Origin: Gracilaria caudata
Taxonomy: Eukaryota; Rhodophyta; Florideophyceae; Gracilariales; Gracilariaceae
Direction of reading: 5' to 3'
DNA: 42,344 bases
NCBI GenBank assembly: GCA_030374735.1
Contig: JASCIV010000128.1
Coordinates: 1-42,344, forward strand
Below the pieces are notes generated by a model, which had not been told where the DNA came from, searched no databases, and saw only the letters and a list, made by a program, of their open reading frames with translations. The position numbers and the translations under genes were made by a program. Shown piece by piece: positions 42,337 to 42,344 of this stretch (within the stretch, counting starts at the first letter, position 1; every line of letters begins with the position of its first letter).

Positions 42337-42344
42337 GAAAAACA

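Larger units (their letters stand above)
41712..42344. promoter_or_regulatory. TWINKLE upstream region and window end
   Basis: Contains the CT/GA tract, ATTGG at 41901-41905 (CCAAT on the coding strand) within the palindrome GCGCCATTGGCGC, an 11-T run at 41844-41854, and (GC)8 at 41993-42008. The palindrome TGTACCGGTACA is at 42158-42169 and a run of 25 A at 42312-42336. No gene is seen. Confidence 0.45.

Noticed and set aside
42312..42344. Terminal A-run as a retroposon tail
   Set aside because: No element or target duplication precedes it; it sits at the end of the window.

Overview
The window looks like nuclear DNA of a red alga (Rhodophyta). The evidence is a mix of eukaryotic core genes (KU80, NUP188, UPF1, Dicer, TWINKLE) and plastid-type nuclear genes: a CruP-like cyclase paralogue, a plastid-type pyruvate dehydrogenase E2, PDF1B peptide deformylase, class II DAHP synthase, and a small globin-like protein that aligns with phycobiliproteins. 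Genes are compact and nearly intron-free. Only three short introns (85-106 nt, all GTNNGT...AG) can be inferred, in two genes. Several predicted plastid precursors carry a Phe near the N-terminus, as described for red algal and glaucophyte transit peptides. The species cannot be fixed from the sequence.

Layout from left to right: a small zinc-ribbon-like ORF (-), KU80 (+), a two-exon organellar trypsin-fold protein with Cys at the nucleophile position (+), a small basic ORF (-), the very large nucleoporin NUP188 (+), CruP (-), PRPP synthetase (-), UPF1 (-), a plastid TLDc-like protein (+), E2 with two lipoyl and two subunit-binding domains (+), a flavin monooxygenase (-), a 2-kb hairpin-rich spacer, the phycobiliprotein-like protein (+), PDF1B (-), a Dicer-like RNase III (+), three-exon DAHP synthase (-), and TWINKLE primase-helicase (-). 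The window ends in a 25-A run.

Nothing suggests operons or one shared pathway. The genes are ordinary neighbours, mostly with their own promoters. By theme they fall into nucleic-acid maintenance and surveillance (KU80, UPF1, Dicer, TWINKLE), plastid metabolism and protein maturation (CruP, E2, DAHP synthase, PDF1B), and nuclear transport (NUP188).

The most unusual items are: (1) a nuclear-encoded phycobiliprotein-fold protein that has lost the bilin-binding cysteine; (2) a Dicer whose helicase has lost its ATPase motifs, whose PAZ domain is split by a basic insertion, and which carries three SUMO-interaction-like motifs; (3) a strongly foldable ~88-nt element just downstream of that Dicer gene; and (4) a cluster of near-perfect hairpins in the 27.4-28.7 kb spacer.
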